Assembly (NCBI GenBank): GCA_913061055.1
Contig: CAJXVA010000002.1
Span: 1 to 64,000 of the forward strand
DNA length: 64,000 bases
From: an uncultured Pseudomonadota bacterium
Lineage (GTDB): Bacteria; Myxococcota_A; Polyangia; Nannocystales; Nannocystaceae
Direction: 5' to 3'
Positions 8,982-17,611 of the stretch are shown one piece after another. A program made the position numbers and the translations under genes. How positions within the stretch are numbered: the first letter of the stretch is position 1; every line of letters starts with the position of its first letter. Below the pieces are notes generated by a model. The model was not told the DNA's origin and did not search any database. It worked only from the letters and a program-made list of their open reading frames with translations.

Positions 8982-10267
8982 ACGCCGTCGCGTTGCTGCT
9001 GACACTCAGTTTGTTCGCGCCGGAATCGAGTCCGGCGCCGCTGCCGACGGAGACCGAGACCGAAACCGAAACCGTGGAAGCACGGACCGCGTTCATCAAA
9101 GACGCGCGCGGGCATCGGTATCGGTCAGAGCCGGAGACGCTCCCTGAAGAGCAGTGGAACGAAGTGGAAGCCGACCGCTTGTTCGAGGAAGGGCGGACTG
9201 CGTACGGCGAAGGCCGCTACCGCGATGCGATCGAGCTGTTCGAGTTGTCGTATCGAGTCGGGCCCTCCGATGGGACGATCTACTCGATGGGGCAGGCGCA
9301 CGCAGAGGTGTACGAGGCCGACGCCGACCAGGCCCACTACCAACTGGCGGTCATGCGGTACGACGCCTACCTCGTACTCGCCGGCGCCGGGGGATACTTT
9401 GCGACTGCAGCCTCTGCAAACCTGAGTCGTCTCTCAGCACTCAGGGCGTCTGAAGTCCCGCCCACTCGGCTCATCGTTTCGTCGGCTGTGGAGGCGGCTT
9501 GGATGCGCGTGGATCGCAGGCCACAGACCCAGGTCGGCGCCATCGACATCGACCCCGGGCATCACAGCATTCTTGTTGGAGCACCCGGACACATCGCCCA
9601 GGAGCGGAGTCTCGAAGTTGAGGAGGGACAACGTCTCGCTCTATCGTTTGAGTTGGACATGCTTCCGGGTCGGCTCTCCATCCGCGGTCCCACCAACGCT
9701 CGCATCGAGATCGATGGGCAGTCGTACCCCCAGCTTCCACTCGAGAGTGTCGAGGTTTCCGCTGGCCCCCACTTCGTCGCAGTGACCAAGCGGGGCCGCC
9801 TTCCATACGCCCAGTCGGTGGTGCTGCACCCGGAGGAGACCATCGAGCTGGATGCCACCACGCGCACCTCCACGCAGCGGGTCCTTGCCCTGTCACTGCT
9901 CGGTGTTGGCGGCTGTGGCGTCGCCGTCGGGGCGCTGACCGTGGGGTTGGCCATCTCGCGACAGGGCCGCGCGCAGGAGCTCAACGAGAAGCGTGGGGAG
10001 TCGGTGCTGAGCACCGAGGAATACGACCGCTACGAGGACCTGGTGCAGCAACGCGACCGGCTGCGCACAACCGCGATCGTGACGGGGGCCGCCGGCGGCG
10101 CGCTGCTGATCACCGGTGTCTTGCTGACGTTCGTCGAGCGAACTCGCGTCGACTCGCCGACCCTCGACCGACAGACGCTCTCCTCACGACGTTCAGCGCG
10201 GCAGGTGAACGTGGCTCCGGTCATTTCCTCGCAGTATGCAGGCGGCACAGCGAAGGTCGCCTTCTAG
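8978..10267 (+). CDS. TPR/PEGA-like membrane protein, kinase partner
   Basis: 429 residues; its ATG overlaps the kinase stop (ATGA), so translation is coupled. A short signal-like N-terminus is followed by a (TE)n-rich stretch, then a TPR-like region (about residues 55-150, with EEGRTAYGEGRYRDAIELFELSYR). PEGA-like beta repeats follow (about 155-285; ...IDIDPGHHSILVGAPGH). Two hydrophobic helices lie near 293-313 and 355-378, separated by a charged coiled stretch. This resembles the TPR-PEGA proteins that accompany myxobacterial kinases; the exact role is unknown. Confidence 0.8.
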   Translation: MNAVALLLTLSLFAPESSPAPLPTETETETETVEARTAFIKDARGHRYRSEPETLPEEQWNEVEADRLFEEGRTAYGEGRYRDAIELFELSYRVGPSDGTIYSMGQAHAEVYEADADQAHYQLAVMRYDAYLVLAGAGGYFATAASANLSRLSALRASEVPPTRLIVSSAVEAAWMRVDRRPQTQVGAIDIDPGHHSILVGAPGHIAQERSLEVEEGQRLALSFELDMLPGRLSIRGPTNARIEIDGQSYPQLPLESVEVSAGPHFVAVTKRGRLPYAQSVVLHPEETIELDATTRTSTQRVLALSLLGVGGCGVAVGALTVGLAISRQGRAQELNEKRGESVLSTEEYDRYEDLVQQRDRLRTTAIVTGAAGGALLITGVLLTFVERTRVDSPTLDRQTLSSRRSARQVNVAPVISSQYAGGTAKVAF

Positions 10268-10403
10268 GCTTGGGCTCGCGTCCTGTTTTTCTGCGTAGGT
10301 GTGATCTCTTGGATCGATGCGGAGGATGCTTCGATGGCCGATACGCTGATCGAGTTCGGGCCGGCCGAACTGTTGTGACGCCCGGTTTCACGAAATAGAG
10401 CCC

Positions 10404-11270
10404 CTACTCGCGAGCCGCGAGCCGCGACACGAGCTCGGCATAGCTGTTCTGCTCGCCTCCCGCACACCCAATATGCGGGCATTCTTGGGGCTGAAAGAAG
10501 GTGCTGTTGCACGCATCGGTGAACTCCGTCGCGAGCATGAAGTCGCTGTTCATGAAGCCGCTGTCGGCGTTGACCGGTTCCAGCCCGTAGGTCTGGCCGA
10601 GCATGCGCGAGATGTTGAACGCGATGGTCGCAGCGTCGGGGCTGCTGTGGGTGAACACCACCCCGGTGGAGTTGGGGTTTGTGTTCTCGCAGTCCAGCCC
10701 TGAGACCCCCTGAACGCCCTCGGGGTAGCCGTTGGAGAGAGTGGGCGTGATGACGACCATCGTAAAGTCGCCGTCGGCGGGCCGCTCTGTGACGAACACG
10801 ACATTGATTCCCGACCACGCCGCTTCGACCGAAGCGACGATCTCCGTGATCTTCAGCGGGCTCTGATACGGGCTGAGGTCGCCGCTGACGGCGGAACTAG
10901 TGTCGGCCGGGGCGTTGTCGGTTCCACCGAAGAGAATGACGCCGTAGAAGTTCAGGAAGATGACGTTGGAACCATCGGGTGGTTCGATCTGCCCGGTCTC
11001 TTCACCGCTTGTGTCGCTTCCCGCGGACCCGGCACTCGCGGTGGTGGTCACCGAAGATCCGCTCGCCGCCCCGGACGTGGAGGGCCCGACGCCGCCCGAG
11101 GTGCTGTCGGGCTCGCCGGTTCCACTGTCGCTATCGGTCTCCTGCTCGCCGATGTCGGTGGGGTCGTTGCAGGCACCGAGTGCGAGGATCAGGGCGAAGA
11201 GGCAGGCCGAGCAGCTCATGCCCGAGATGCGGCGCGAGACCGGCCAGTCTGTGTCTGATGCCGTCACCAT
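10404..11270 (-). CDS. Lipoprotein with degenerate metzincin-like domain
   Basis: 288 residues; ATG 11219 is an alternative start closer to the signal peptide. The lipobox is LALGAC (Cys34), then a Ser/Thr/Gly linker to ~95. The domain resembles zinc-metalloprotease-like lipoproteins of myxobacteria: it begins with an IFLNFYG strand and contains VVFVTERPADGDFTMVVI. Where HExxHxxGxxH would be expected, residues 222-232 read RMLGQTYGLEP: the Gly and flanking residues remain, but the Glu and all three His are gone. It is probably a non-catalytic homologue; the family assignment is by pattern only. Convergent with the upstream kinase operon. Confidence 0.65.
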   Translation of the reverse strand: MVTASDTDWPVSRRISGMSCSACLFALILALGACNDPTDIGEQETDSDSGTGEPDSTSGGVGPSTSGAASGSSVTTTASAGSAGSDTSGEETGQIEPPDGSNVIFLNFYGVILFGGTDNAPADTSSAVSGDLSPYQSPLKITEIVASVEAAWSGINVVFVTERPADGDFTMVVITPTLSNGYPEGVQGVSGLDCENTNPNSTGVVFTHSSPDAATIAFNISRMLGQTYGLEPVNADSGFMNSDFMLATEFTDACNSTFFQPQECPHIGCAGGEQNSYAELVSRLAARE

Positions 11271-11415
11271 TTCTCCGAAAGTGTAGTCGATAAGTCAGCG
11301 GCCTTTTCGGCGGCACGCGGTGCGCCAGGCTTGCATTCGGCCTCGGGTGCGAGCGTCTCGGCGGCAGAGGCCGCCGCGGTCCGACAAGCCGTTCGCATTG
11401 ATCGTGAATTGCTGC

Positions 11416-11700
11416 TCAAGCCGGGTTGCAGAACCCGTAGCCCGGGGTGTCAAACAGGGGCAGGCACAGGGCGCCCTCGTCGCAGTCTCCGTCGATGCCG
11501 ATCCGGCACACAACCTCACAGGTCACACCGCCAGCAAGCGGAGCGATGCACGACATGCCTGCGCCGCAATCCTCGTTGAACCCGCAGTCGTCGCCCTGGA
11601 CCCCGGGGCCGTCGACTTCGCAGTAGCCGATCGCCTCGCCCGGCGGATTCGCGCCGACGTTGCACTTATGCGCCTCGCCGCAGGCATCGACAAACGGATC
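11416..11700 (-). pseudogene. 3' fragment of a Cys-rich secreted protein gene
   Basis: About 95 residues read in one minus frame as a disulfide-rich domain: ACGEAHKCNV, then CGFNEDCGAGMSC and a final CNPA. This is the usual C-terminal half of a myxobacterial secreted protein. Upstream, the frame turns Arg-rich without a signal peptide or linker, so the 5' part is missing or out of frame (a neighbouring frame reads to 11954). I regard it as a truncated gene. Confidence 0.5.
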
Positions 11701-11783
11701 GCGTCTTTTCCGACACTGTCTTGTTTGAGGTTGAACGTAGCCCGGCTGACCCGCGGCCCCCCATCGAGCGGGCGGACTAGCGC

Positions 11784-11789
11784 TACGCT
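11784..11789 (+). promoter_or_regulatory. Putative -10 box, leaderless start
   Basis: TACGCT lies 6 nt before ATG 11796, which opens the signal-like start of a damaged gene. Confidence 0.3.
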
Positions 11790-11795
11790 TTGAGC

Positions 11796-12010
11796 ATGCG
11801 CCGGTTGTGGTTCTCCTTCGTGCTGGTTGCCCGCGGGCGACTCGCACGGCATCGAGGCGACCGCCCCGACCGACCGCAGCACTGACGCCGCCCCACCGCG
11901 GGGGTCGTCGAGCGCCCGCTCCACTGAACTGTGCGCGAACACGACTTCGCCCACAGCGGGAATCTATTCGATCATCGGCCGCGGCGAGGGCACCGCTTGG
12001 ACGGTCAGCG
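11796..12010 (+). pseudogene. 5' remnant of a secreted protein gene
   Basis: ATG 11796 begins a short basic-hydrophobic signal (MRRLWFSFVLVA). The frame then turns Arg-rich and stops after 29 codons. The +1 frame (from about 11827) continues with a typical secreted-protein linker (GDSHGIEATAPTDRSTDAAPP) and TAGIYSIIGRGEGTAW, before running into the antisense DUF1552 gene. It appears to be a gene head with a frameshift and a lost 3' end. Confidence 0.35.
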
Positions 12011-12015
12011 CGCGC

Positions 12016-13476
12016 CTACCCCAGCAGCTCGTCGATCCCCCCAGGCACTTCACCCAGCGTCTCGGGCACGCCCACGGCTTGCAGCGCCGTGTTGAGGATC
12101 GCGGTGGGATGTCGGCCCGCGCCGTCGATGTGGCGGCCGATGCCGTCGGCGTGCAGACCACCGGCTTGACCGCCGAGCAGCATGCACATGTTCTCGGTGC
12201 TGTGGGGGCTGCTCTCGGAGCCCGTCGCGGTGTCGTAGCCCCAGCCGCCCTCAAACGCGAAGGCGAGCGCGGTGCTCTCGAGCAGCGAGTTGCCCTCGAT
12301 GTCGAGCGTGTCTCGCAGACGCGAGGTGAGCTGGCCGTAGAAGTCCAGGTGCCAGCCGGCGACACGTCCGAGCGCTTGCATCTGCTCGTCGCCGCCACCC
12401 ACCCGACCGTGGGTGATCTCGTGGACGTCGCTGGGGATGCCAAGCGGCGGGAACACGTTCATGAAGCACTCCGCTTGGGTGATCATGAAGGAGGCGACGC
12501 GCGAGATGTCGCAGGCCAGCGCCATGTGGATCAGGTCCACCATGACTTGGGCGCGAAGCGCTTCGTTGGAGTAGGCCTGGTCGTTCTCGAAGTCGGACCC
12601 GTGGCTGTAGTCGGCGATGACGCTGCCGATCGGAGGATCGTCGCCGGGGTGCTCGGGCAAGACACACGCGGGCGAGTCGGGAAGCTCGAGTTCCTCGAGA
12701 CGGCCTTCGAGCGAGCGAATCTCGTCGAAGTGTCGCTGCATCCGAAGAGAGTCTTCTTTGCCGAGGCGGCTGATCAAGCTCTCCGCATCTTCGGAGACGA
12801 GATCGACCACGCTCTTGCGCATCGCCAGCTCGCGACGTGCAGCGGCGGCCAGCTCGGGGTCGGGCGGAATGAAGCCCTCGAACAACGACTCGTACGCAAC
12901 CCGGGGGCTGGTGATCGGAGGCAACTGCTCCATGTCGCCGGCCTCGTTGCGGCGAGCCGAGATGACGCCGTTGGAGCCGCCGTCGCCTTCGCCATAGTAG
13001 TAGGCCGGCTGCGCTCCGTAGATGAGGGAGTCCTGCAGGGTGTCACCGGCGAGGTAACGCGCTGCGAGCTGGTCGGAGGAGTCCGACATCATCTGCGAGC
13101 CGTTCTGCCGGGTTCCCGTCGCGAGGACGCGGTGCGCCGTGCTGTGGAACGCGGTGGGACGACCCCCAGGAGGAACGTCGGCGGCCGAGGGCATGCTGAG
13201 CCCGGAGACCATGCTGATCACGTCGGTGACACCATGGGTTCCCAGCGGCTGCATGCCGATCGGAAGGTTCTTGGGATCCAGGGCTCCGAACTCGCTGGGC
13301 GCGAGGTGGTTGCCAGGGTTGGAGCCCACGGAGAAGCCAGCGAACATGAAGACGTAGCGTTGTGGCGCCTTGCCACCGTGCGCCTTGCCGACCATCGCTT
13401 CGAGAAACGGGAGCGCGAGCGTGGTTCCACCTACGCCGCGCAGGAATCGTCGCCGAGTCAGACCGTGTCGCATCAT
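12016..13476 (-). CDS. DUF1552 family protein, Tat-exported
   Basis: 486 residues. The N-terminus carries a twin-arginine signal (TRRRFLRG, residues 7-14), then the DUF1552 pattern: LPFLEAM, RYVFMFAGFSVGSNPGNH, SMVSGLSMPSA and STAHRVLATGT. A central helical segment holds RMQRHFDEIRSLEGRLEELE, and a later one VMVDLIHMALACDISRVASFM. This family is common in myxobacteria, planctomycetes and other large-genome bacteria, nearly always beside a DUF1592/DUF1588 c-type-cytochrome-like protein; no activity is established to my knowledge. The start overlaps the upstream gene's stop by 4 bp, so the two are co-translated. Confidence 0.9.
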   Translation of the reverse strand: MMRHGLTRRRFLRGVGGTTLALPFLEAMVGKAHGGKAPQRYVFMFAGFSVGSNPGNHLAPSEFGALDPKNLPIGMQPLGTHGVTDVISMVSGLSMPSAADVPPGGRPTAFHSTAHRVLATGTRQNGSQMMSDSSDQLAARYLAGDTLQDSLIYGAQPAYYYGEGDGGSNGVISARRNEAGDMEQLPPITSPRVAYESLFEGFIPPDPELAAAARRELAMRKSVVDLVSEDAESLISRLGKEDSLRMQRHFDEIRSLEGRLEELELPDSPACVLPEHPGDDPPIGSVIADYSHGSDFENDQAYSNEALRAQVMVDLIHMALACDISRVASFMITQAECFMNVFPPLGIPSDVHEITHGRVGGGDEQMQALGRVAGWHLDFYGQLTSRLRDTLDIEGNSLLESTALAFAFEGGWGYDTATGSESSPHSTENMCMLLGGQAGGLHADGIGRHIDGAGRHPTAILNTALQAVGVPETLGEVPGGIDELLG

Positions 13477-15161
13477 TCTCCCTCTCCTTGAAGTTCGCGG
13501 CGGTGGCGGAAGGCTTCGGAGCTCACGTAGGCCTCCACGAAGCCGAACAGCTCGAACGTGCCGTCTTGATCCTCGAGCACCCGCTCGATCAACGCCTCAT
13601 CGTGTTCGTCGAGCTCGAAGTGGCCCGTCGCGTAGCGGTAGAGCATCCGCGATGCGCACGCTTCGACAAGCCCACTCTCCACGGCCATGTCGCCCAACTC
13701 CTTGGGGCCGTTGAACGCACCCACGCCGACGAAGTCGCCATCCCCGGTGATCTCGCACTCGGGCTTGTCGGGCTCTTCGGTTCGCAATGCCCCCGAGGCG
13801 TCGTACTGCTCGAGCCCGAAGCCGATCGGGTCCATCAACTGGTGACACGAGGAGCAGGCCGGCTCGTTCATCATGTAGTAGCGCTCGGTCTTGCAAGCGT
13901 CGGGGTCCGCTCCGGGCGGCTCGTCGACGTCGACCATCAGGTCGTCGGCCGGCAGTGGGATCTCCTGGCAGAACAACCGGGTGCGAACGAGGAGGCCACG
14001 CTGGGTTGGGCTGGTGTCGCCGAACTTGACCCCTACGGACAGGAACGAACCGTGTGACAGCAAGCCGCCACGACCACTCTCTTCGTACGAGACCCAACCT
14101 TCGCCACCGTCGGGCTCCGGGATGCCGTAGTGCTCAGCGAGCTCGGCGGTCACGTACGTCTCGGTTGCGGTCAGCAGCTCCGACCAGGGCTGCCGTTCGT
14201 CGAAGATGTTGCGCTCGATGAGGGCCTGGGTCTCGCCCAGCATGGCGCCCGACAGACCTTCTTCGGCCAGCTGGTGATAACCGAGCCACAGACCGTGAAA
14301 GCGGCCGATCGCCGTGCGGCCTTCGTCGCCTTCGAGGAGTTGCGAGGCGGCAGCGGCGATGCCTTCACGGCTATCGAGATCGCCAGCCTCGGCTGCGTCG
14401 AGCAGCCACGGTGCCGGCGTGGTCCCGGCCAAGAAGAACGACAGGCGCGTGGCGACCTCATAGGCCCCCAGTCGGAACACACCCGGCTGGCCCTCGACCT
14501 CCTCACCGATCTCGACCCGATACACCAGCTCGGGATGCTGCAAGAACATGCGCAGTGCGGCCGCAACGGCAGCATCAAACTCTCCGGCCTCGACACCGTG
14601 CTCCAGCAGGATGCCGTAGCGGGTCAGCTCTTCGCCGGTCAGCGGACGACGCAGCGCTCGGCGCCCGAACGAGGACAGGAACTCCTCGAAGCAGGCCGCG
14701 TCGTCGACTCCGGTGGGCTCGCATGGAAGGAGAGCGTCTCGAAGCTGGGCGTCGGCGACGACCGCCTCGGCGATGTCCCCGGACAGCAGCTCCAGGCCCT
14801 TCACCAGCGGCTCGGACGGTGTCTGGGTGGTGTAGTCGTTGTCGAAGGGTGTGAGGTTGTCGATCGGCAGCAGCTCGCCGACCGCCTCGGGCATCAGACC
14901 TGTGAGGTCGGCGACGGTGCGCTCGTACTCGGTGATCGAGAGCCTGCGCAGCCCCGAGACCCCGACCTCGGCGGCGTCCCCCTCCGGAATCGGCGGGTCC
15001 TCCCCGGTTCCGTCACCCGTGCCGGACTCACCTCCCTCCGCGCCGCTGTCGGTCGCCCCGACCGAGTCCTCTCCGTCCGCACCGGACGCTGAAAACCCGC
15101 TGTAGCAGCCAGCGCTCAGTAGCAATGCCACCAGCCCGGTATTCGCCGCTGTTCCCCTCAC
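13473..15161 (-). CDS. DUF1592/DUF1588-type lipoprotein
   Basis: 562 residues from GTG 15161, chosen because it begins directly at a lipoprotein signal (LLSAGC); the open frame extends to 15275 without signal character. After a Gly/Asp/Ser linker come the family blocks in order: LRRLSITEYERTVADLTG, a DUF1595-like SFGRRALRRPLTGEE, DUF1592 (YEVATRLSFFLAGTTP...LL.AAEAGDL), DUF1588 (TSPTQRGLLVRTRLFCQEIPLP with CSSCH before QLMDPIGFGLE), and a DUF1585-like end. CSSCH could bind haem c. It forms a coupled operon with the DUF1552 gene; the pair is thought to act outside the cytoplasmic membrane, function unknown. Confidence 0.88.
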   Translation of the reverse strand: MRGTAANTGLVALLLSAGCYSGFSASGADGEDSVGATDSGAEGGESGTGDGTGEDPPIPEGDAAEVGVSGLRRLSITEYERTVADLTGLMPEAVGELLPIDNLTPFDNDYTTQTPSEPLVKGLELLSGDIAEAVVADAQLRDALLPCEPTGVDDAACFEEFLSSFGRRALRRPLTGEELTRYGILLEHGVEAGEFDAAVAAALRMFLQHPELVYRVEIGEEVEGQPGVFRLGAYEVATRLSFFLAGTTPAPWLLDAAEAGDLDSREGIAAAASQLLEGDEGRTAIGRFHGLWLGYHQLAEEGLSGAMLGETQALIERNIFDERQPWSELLTATETYVTAELAEHYGIPEPDGGEGWVSYEESGRGGLLSHGSFLSVGVKFGDTSPTQRGLLVRTRLFCQEIPLPADDLMVDVDEPPGADPDACKTERYYMMNEPACSSCHQLMDPIGFGLEQYDASGALRTEEPDKPECEITGDGDFVGVGAFNGPKELGDMAVESGLVEACASRMLYRYATGHFELDEHDEALIERVLEDQDGTFELFGFVEAYVSSEAFRHRRELQGEGE

Positions 15162-15244
15162 AGCAGTAAGGTTCCCATACCGGGGATTCCGTCCCCCAAA
15201 TCGCTGGGGGAAAACGACCCCGAGCACAGTTCGTAAGGCAGATC

Positions 15245-15451
15245 TCAGCTTCGGCGACCCACCAGGGCCCTCCACAACCGGACGAGCACATTCGGGCCGA
15301 GCGCCGCATAGTCGCCGCCGGGTTCGAAATCGAGCTCACCCGGCGGTGGATTCGACGGATCGGGTGCGGGCGCGCGATAGCTCCCCATCCGCCATCGCTT
15401 TCTCCGTGCCGGCTTCGTCGACCACCGGGCAGGCCGGACGCGCTTGGACAT
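15245..15451 (-). CDS. Small basic protein, hypothetical
   Basis: 68 residues from ATG 15451. The N-terminal third is strongly basic (KRVRPARWSTKPARRKRWRMG). It is followed by a Pro-rich segment and a C-terminus with FEPGGDYAALGPNVLVRLWRAL. The regular composition and a divergent neighbour at 15460 support coding, but there is no ribosome site or known family. Confidence 0.35.
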   Translation of the reverse strand: MSKRVRPARWSTKPARRKRWRMGSYRAPAPDPSNPPPGELDFEPGGDYAALGPNVLVRLWRALVGRRS

Positions 15452-15459
15452 GCCGTCGC

Positions 15460-15981
15460 ATGCTAGCAGATCCAGCCTGCAAGCAACGCTCCCGTGGGAA
15501 CGTTCGGGCTCTCGTGGGACGCGACCGCAACTCGAGTCCGTACCCGCTCCTTCGTCCATGGGTCGTCGCGAGCGTGTTCGTTCTGCTCCTCAACGATCAC
15601 GTCCTCAAGGCGAGCGTTCCGGGAACCGTGACGGGGAAGCTCTCGGACTTCGCGGGTCTGCTGTTCTTTCCGTATTTGCTGCACGCGTTGTGGGCGTCCG
15701 TCATGCCCCATCGCGCCCGGCTGCTCCCCTGCGTGATCGCAACCGGGCTTGTCTTCTCTGCGATCCAGCTCGACCCCACCGTCGGTGAGATGTGGGCGTG
15801 GGCCCTCGGTGGACTGCAATGGCTGGGCTGGACCGGCTGGGCGGTCATCGCCGGCGAGGCGACCCCACCGCTGCGTTCCGTCTCGCATACCGCCGACCCC
15901 ACCGATCTGTGGGCGCTGCCCATGCTCGGGTTCTCGCTCCGAGACGCCTGGGCCCATCGAAAGCGAGCTCCCCGGCCATGA
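15460..15981 (+). CDS. Integral membrane protein, unknown
   Basis: 173 residues from ATG 15460; GTG 15514 is an alternative. Several hydrophobic helices are visible: WVVASVFVLLL, DFAGLLFFPYLLHALWA, LPCVIATGLVFSA and a Trp-rich WAWALGGLQWLGWTGWAVIAG. The phrase NDHVLKASVPGTVTGKLSDFAGL between the first two looks like a conserved signature of a small membrane-protein family I have no function for. The next gene overlaps the stop (ATGA). Confidence 0.65.
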   Translation: MLADPACKQRSRGNVRALVGRDRNSSPYPLLRPWVVASVFVLLLNDHVLKASVPGTVTGKLSDFAGLLFFPYLLHALWASVMPHRARLLPCVIATGLVFSAIQLDPTVGEMWAWALGGLQWLGWTGWAVIAGEATPPLRSVSHTADPTDLWALPMLGFSLRDAWAHRKRAPRP

Positions 15982-16601
15982 CCCAAAACGAACGTCGCGC
16001 CCACGTCCTGATGCTCGCGATCGCCAGCGTTGCAACCATCGCAACCAAGCGCCCGCAGCCGGGGTGGTCGACCTCCGTACCTGTCGCCCCGAAGCAGAGT
16101 CAGTTGGTGCTCACCCCCGAGACCCCGAGCAAAGAACTCCGACTCCGGATCGAGGTCCCCGCCGAAGCCCGAGCTGCACAGCACACGATGGGGGGCCTCG
16201 TCCGCGCAAGTCTATCGGTCCGCGAGTGGCAGCACCGAGGCGAGGATGGCTCGAGCTCGGACCAGCTCACCCTCACGTTCCGCAGCGACGTGGGCGTGCC
16301 CGATCACTCGAGCAGCGTGCACCTGTGGGACTTCAAGCAACCGCTTGGAGCCGGCGTTCACTGGCCCGTCATCGGACCCGACAGCGTCTGCCCACCGCTG
16401 CCCAAGCCCTGCGTGCTCGAGGCCACCGCCACGATCGAATGGACGGGTGCGTTCATCGGCGAGGTCGTTGTGTCGCCGTCGGTCGACGCCAGGCTCGACG
16501 TTTCCACCACGAGCCGTCGACACCAGGAGCAACCGCCAAACTCCGACCTGCGCGTGCTCGAAGCTCGATGGCAGGATCCCGATCTGCCGCCAGAGCGCTG
16601 A
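15978..16601 (+). CDS. Secreted or periplasmic protein, unknown
   Basis: 207 residues; ATG 15978 overlaps the upstream membrane-protein stop, indicating coupled translation. A signal-like stretch (HVLMLAIASVATIAT) follows a charged start. The mature part is rich in beta-type segments (ELRLRIEVPAEARA, QLTLTFRSDVGVP, ATIEWTGAFIGEVVVSP) and has two Cys (SVCPPLPKPC) that may form a disulfide. No family recognised. Confidence 0.6.
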   Translation: MTQNERRAHVLMLAIASVATIATKRPQPGWSTSVPVAPKQSQLVLTPETPSKELRLRIEVPAEARAAQHTMGGLVRASLSVREWQHRGEDGSSSDQLTLTFRSDVGVPDHSSSVHLWDFKQPLGAGVHWPVIGPDSVCPPLPKPCVLEATATIEWTGAFIGEVVVSPSVDARLDVSTTSRRHQEQPPNSDLRVLEARWQDPDLPPER

Positions 16602-16612
16602 GCGTTCCGCCG

Positions 16613-17527
16613 CTATTCGCAAAGACCCGCGCACGTGTCCGGAAGGTTGTCGCTGCAAAACACTGCGCTCGGACTCGCCTGTTTGTAGAGGCTCTGGATC
16701 TCACAGTTGGGGAGCATCGGGTTGTAGCCGACATCCAGTTGTTCGACGATCTCGGTCAGGACCGGAAAGCCCAACGAGGTGAGGGAGTCGTTCTCGTAGA
16801 TGAACATTGCTCCAACGGTCTCGAGGCTTGGCATCCCGAGGGTCGTGAGCTGGGCGTTTTGAACCACTCCAAGCTCGCCGACGAAGTCGAGCATGACGAA
16901 TCCAGACAGGTCGCTGAGACCGGTCTGACCGATTCCCAGAACGCCGTCAACCTCTTGCAGGCAGCCCATGGGCTCCAAGGTCGTGTCCTCACCTTCGATG
17001 TATAGCTGGCCGTCGATCCGGCTGCAGACGCCGAGGGCTTCGAGTTGTCCCGGTGACGTGACGTAGAACTCGCCTACGCAGGGCAGGTCGAGTCCCAAAC
17101 AGTCTTGGCCCGGCGGCAATTCCGGGATACCCGGCTCCCAGCCGCCGGACGAGCTCGAGCTTCCCCACCAGCCCGATGAGCCGGAGGATCCCCACCAGCC
17201 CGACGAGCCTGACGTGCCCCAGGTGACGTCGTCCCCGTAGCACTCGCACGCGCCGTACTCCCCCTGTTGGCTGCAGATCTGCTCCCCGTAGCCGCCGCCG
17301 GGACACGTGCATTCCACGTATGTCCCCGGAGCGCATCCGATGGGAGATGTCGTCGACGGGTTGGGCGGAACAGGGCTCGTCGGAGACCCCGGCTCACTGA
17401 TGCCCGATGAACCGACCGAGCCCGTCGAGCTCGCCGACTCGCCGGACGTCTCACCGATCGGAACCAGCGGGTCGCAGGCGACCACGCTCAACGAAAACAA
17501 GACTGCGCATCCTCGCGTCCAAGCCAT
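16613..17527 (-). CDS. Receptor-L-domain-like lipoprotein
   Basis: 304 residues from ATG 17527; the frame opens further up at 17575 without signal character. The lipobox is LSVVAC (Cys18). A Ser/Pro linker, a small Cys-rich module (CAPGTYVECTCPGG..EQIC..QGEYGACEC) and a tandem SSGWWG repeat come before the main domain. That domain (from ~170) has the pattern of a receptor L-domain/leucine-repeat sheet: CSRIDGQLYIEGED, LSDLSGFVMLDFVGELGVVQNAQL, TVGAMFIYENDSL, ending in CAGLCE. Probably a surface recognition protein. Confidence 0.75.
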   Translation of the reverse strand: MAWTRGCAVLFSLSVVACDPLVPIGETSGESASSTGSVGSSGISEPGSPTSPVPPNPSTTSPIGCAPGTYVECTCPGGGYGEQICSQQGEYGACECYGDDVTWGTSGSSGWWGSSGSSGWWGSSSSSGGWEPGIPELPPGQDCLGLDLPCVGEFYVTSPGQLEALGVCSRIDGQLYIEGEDTTLEPMGCLQEVDGVLGIGQTGLSDLSGFVMLDFVGELGVVQNAQLTTLGMPSLETVGAMFIYENDSLTSLGFPVLTEIVEQLDVGYNPMLPNCEIQSLYKQASPSAVFCSDNLPDTCAGLCE

Positions 17528-17611
17528 GTCCCATCGTGACACAAGAAGCGGACCGGAACACGCGGAACGCTCCACGAGGGACGGATCGCCGGCCTGGCAG
17601 CCGCCGCCGAG

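Noticed and set aside
11827-13491. 554-residue plus-strand open frame
   Set aside because: Antisense shadow of the clear DUF1552 gene, apart from its first ~60 codons, which I kept as a separate remnant.
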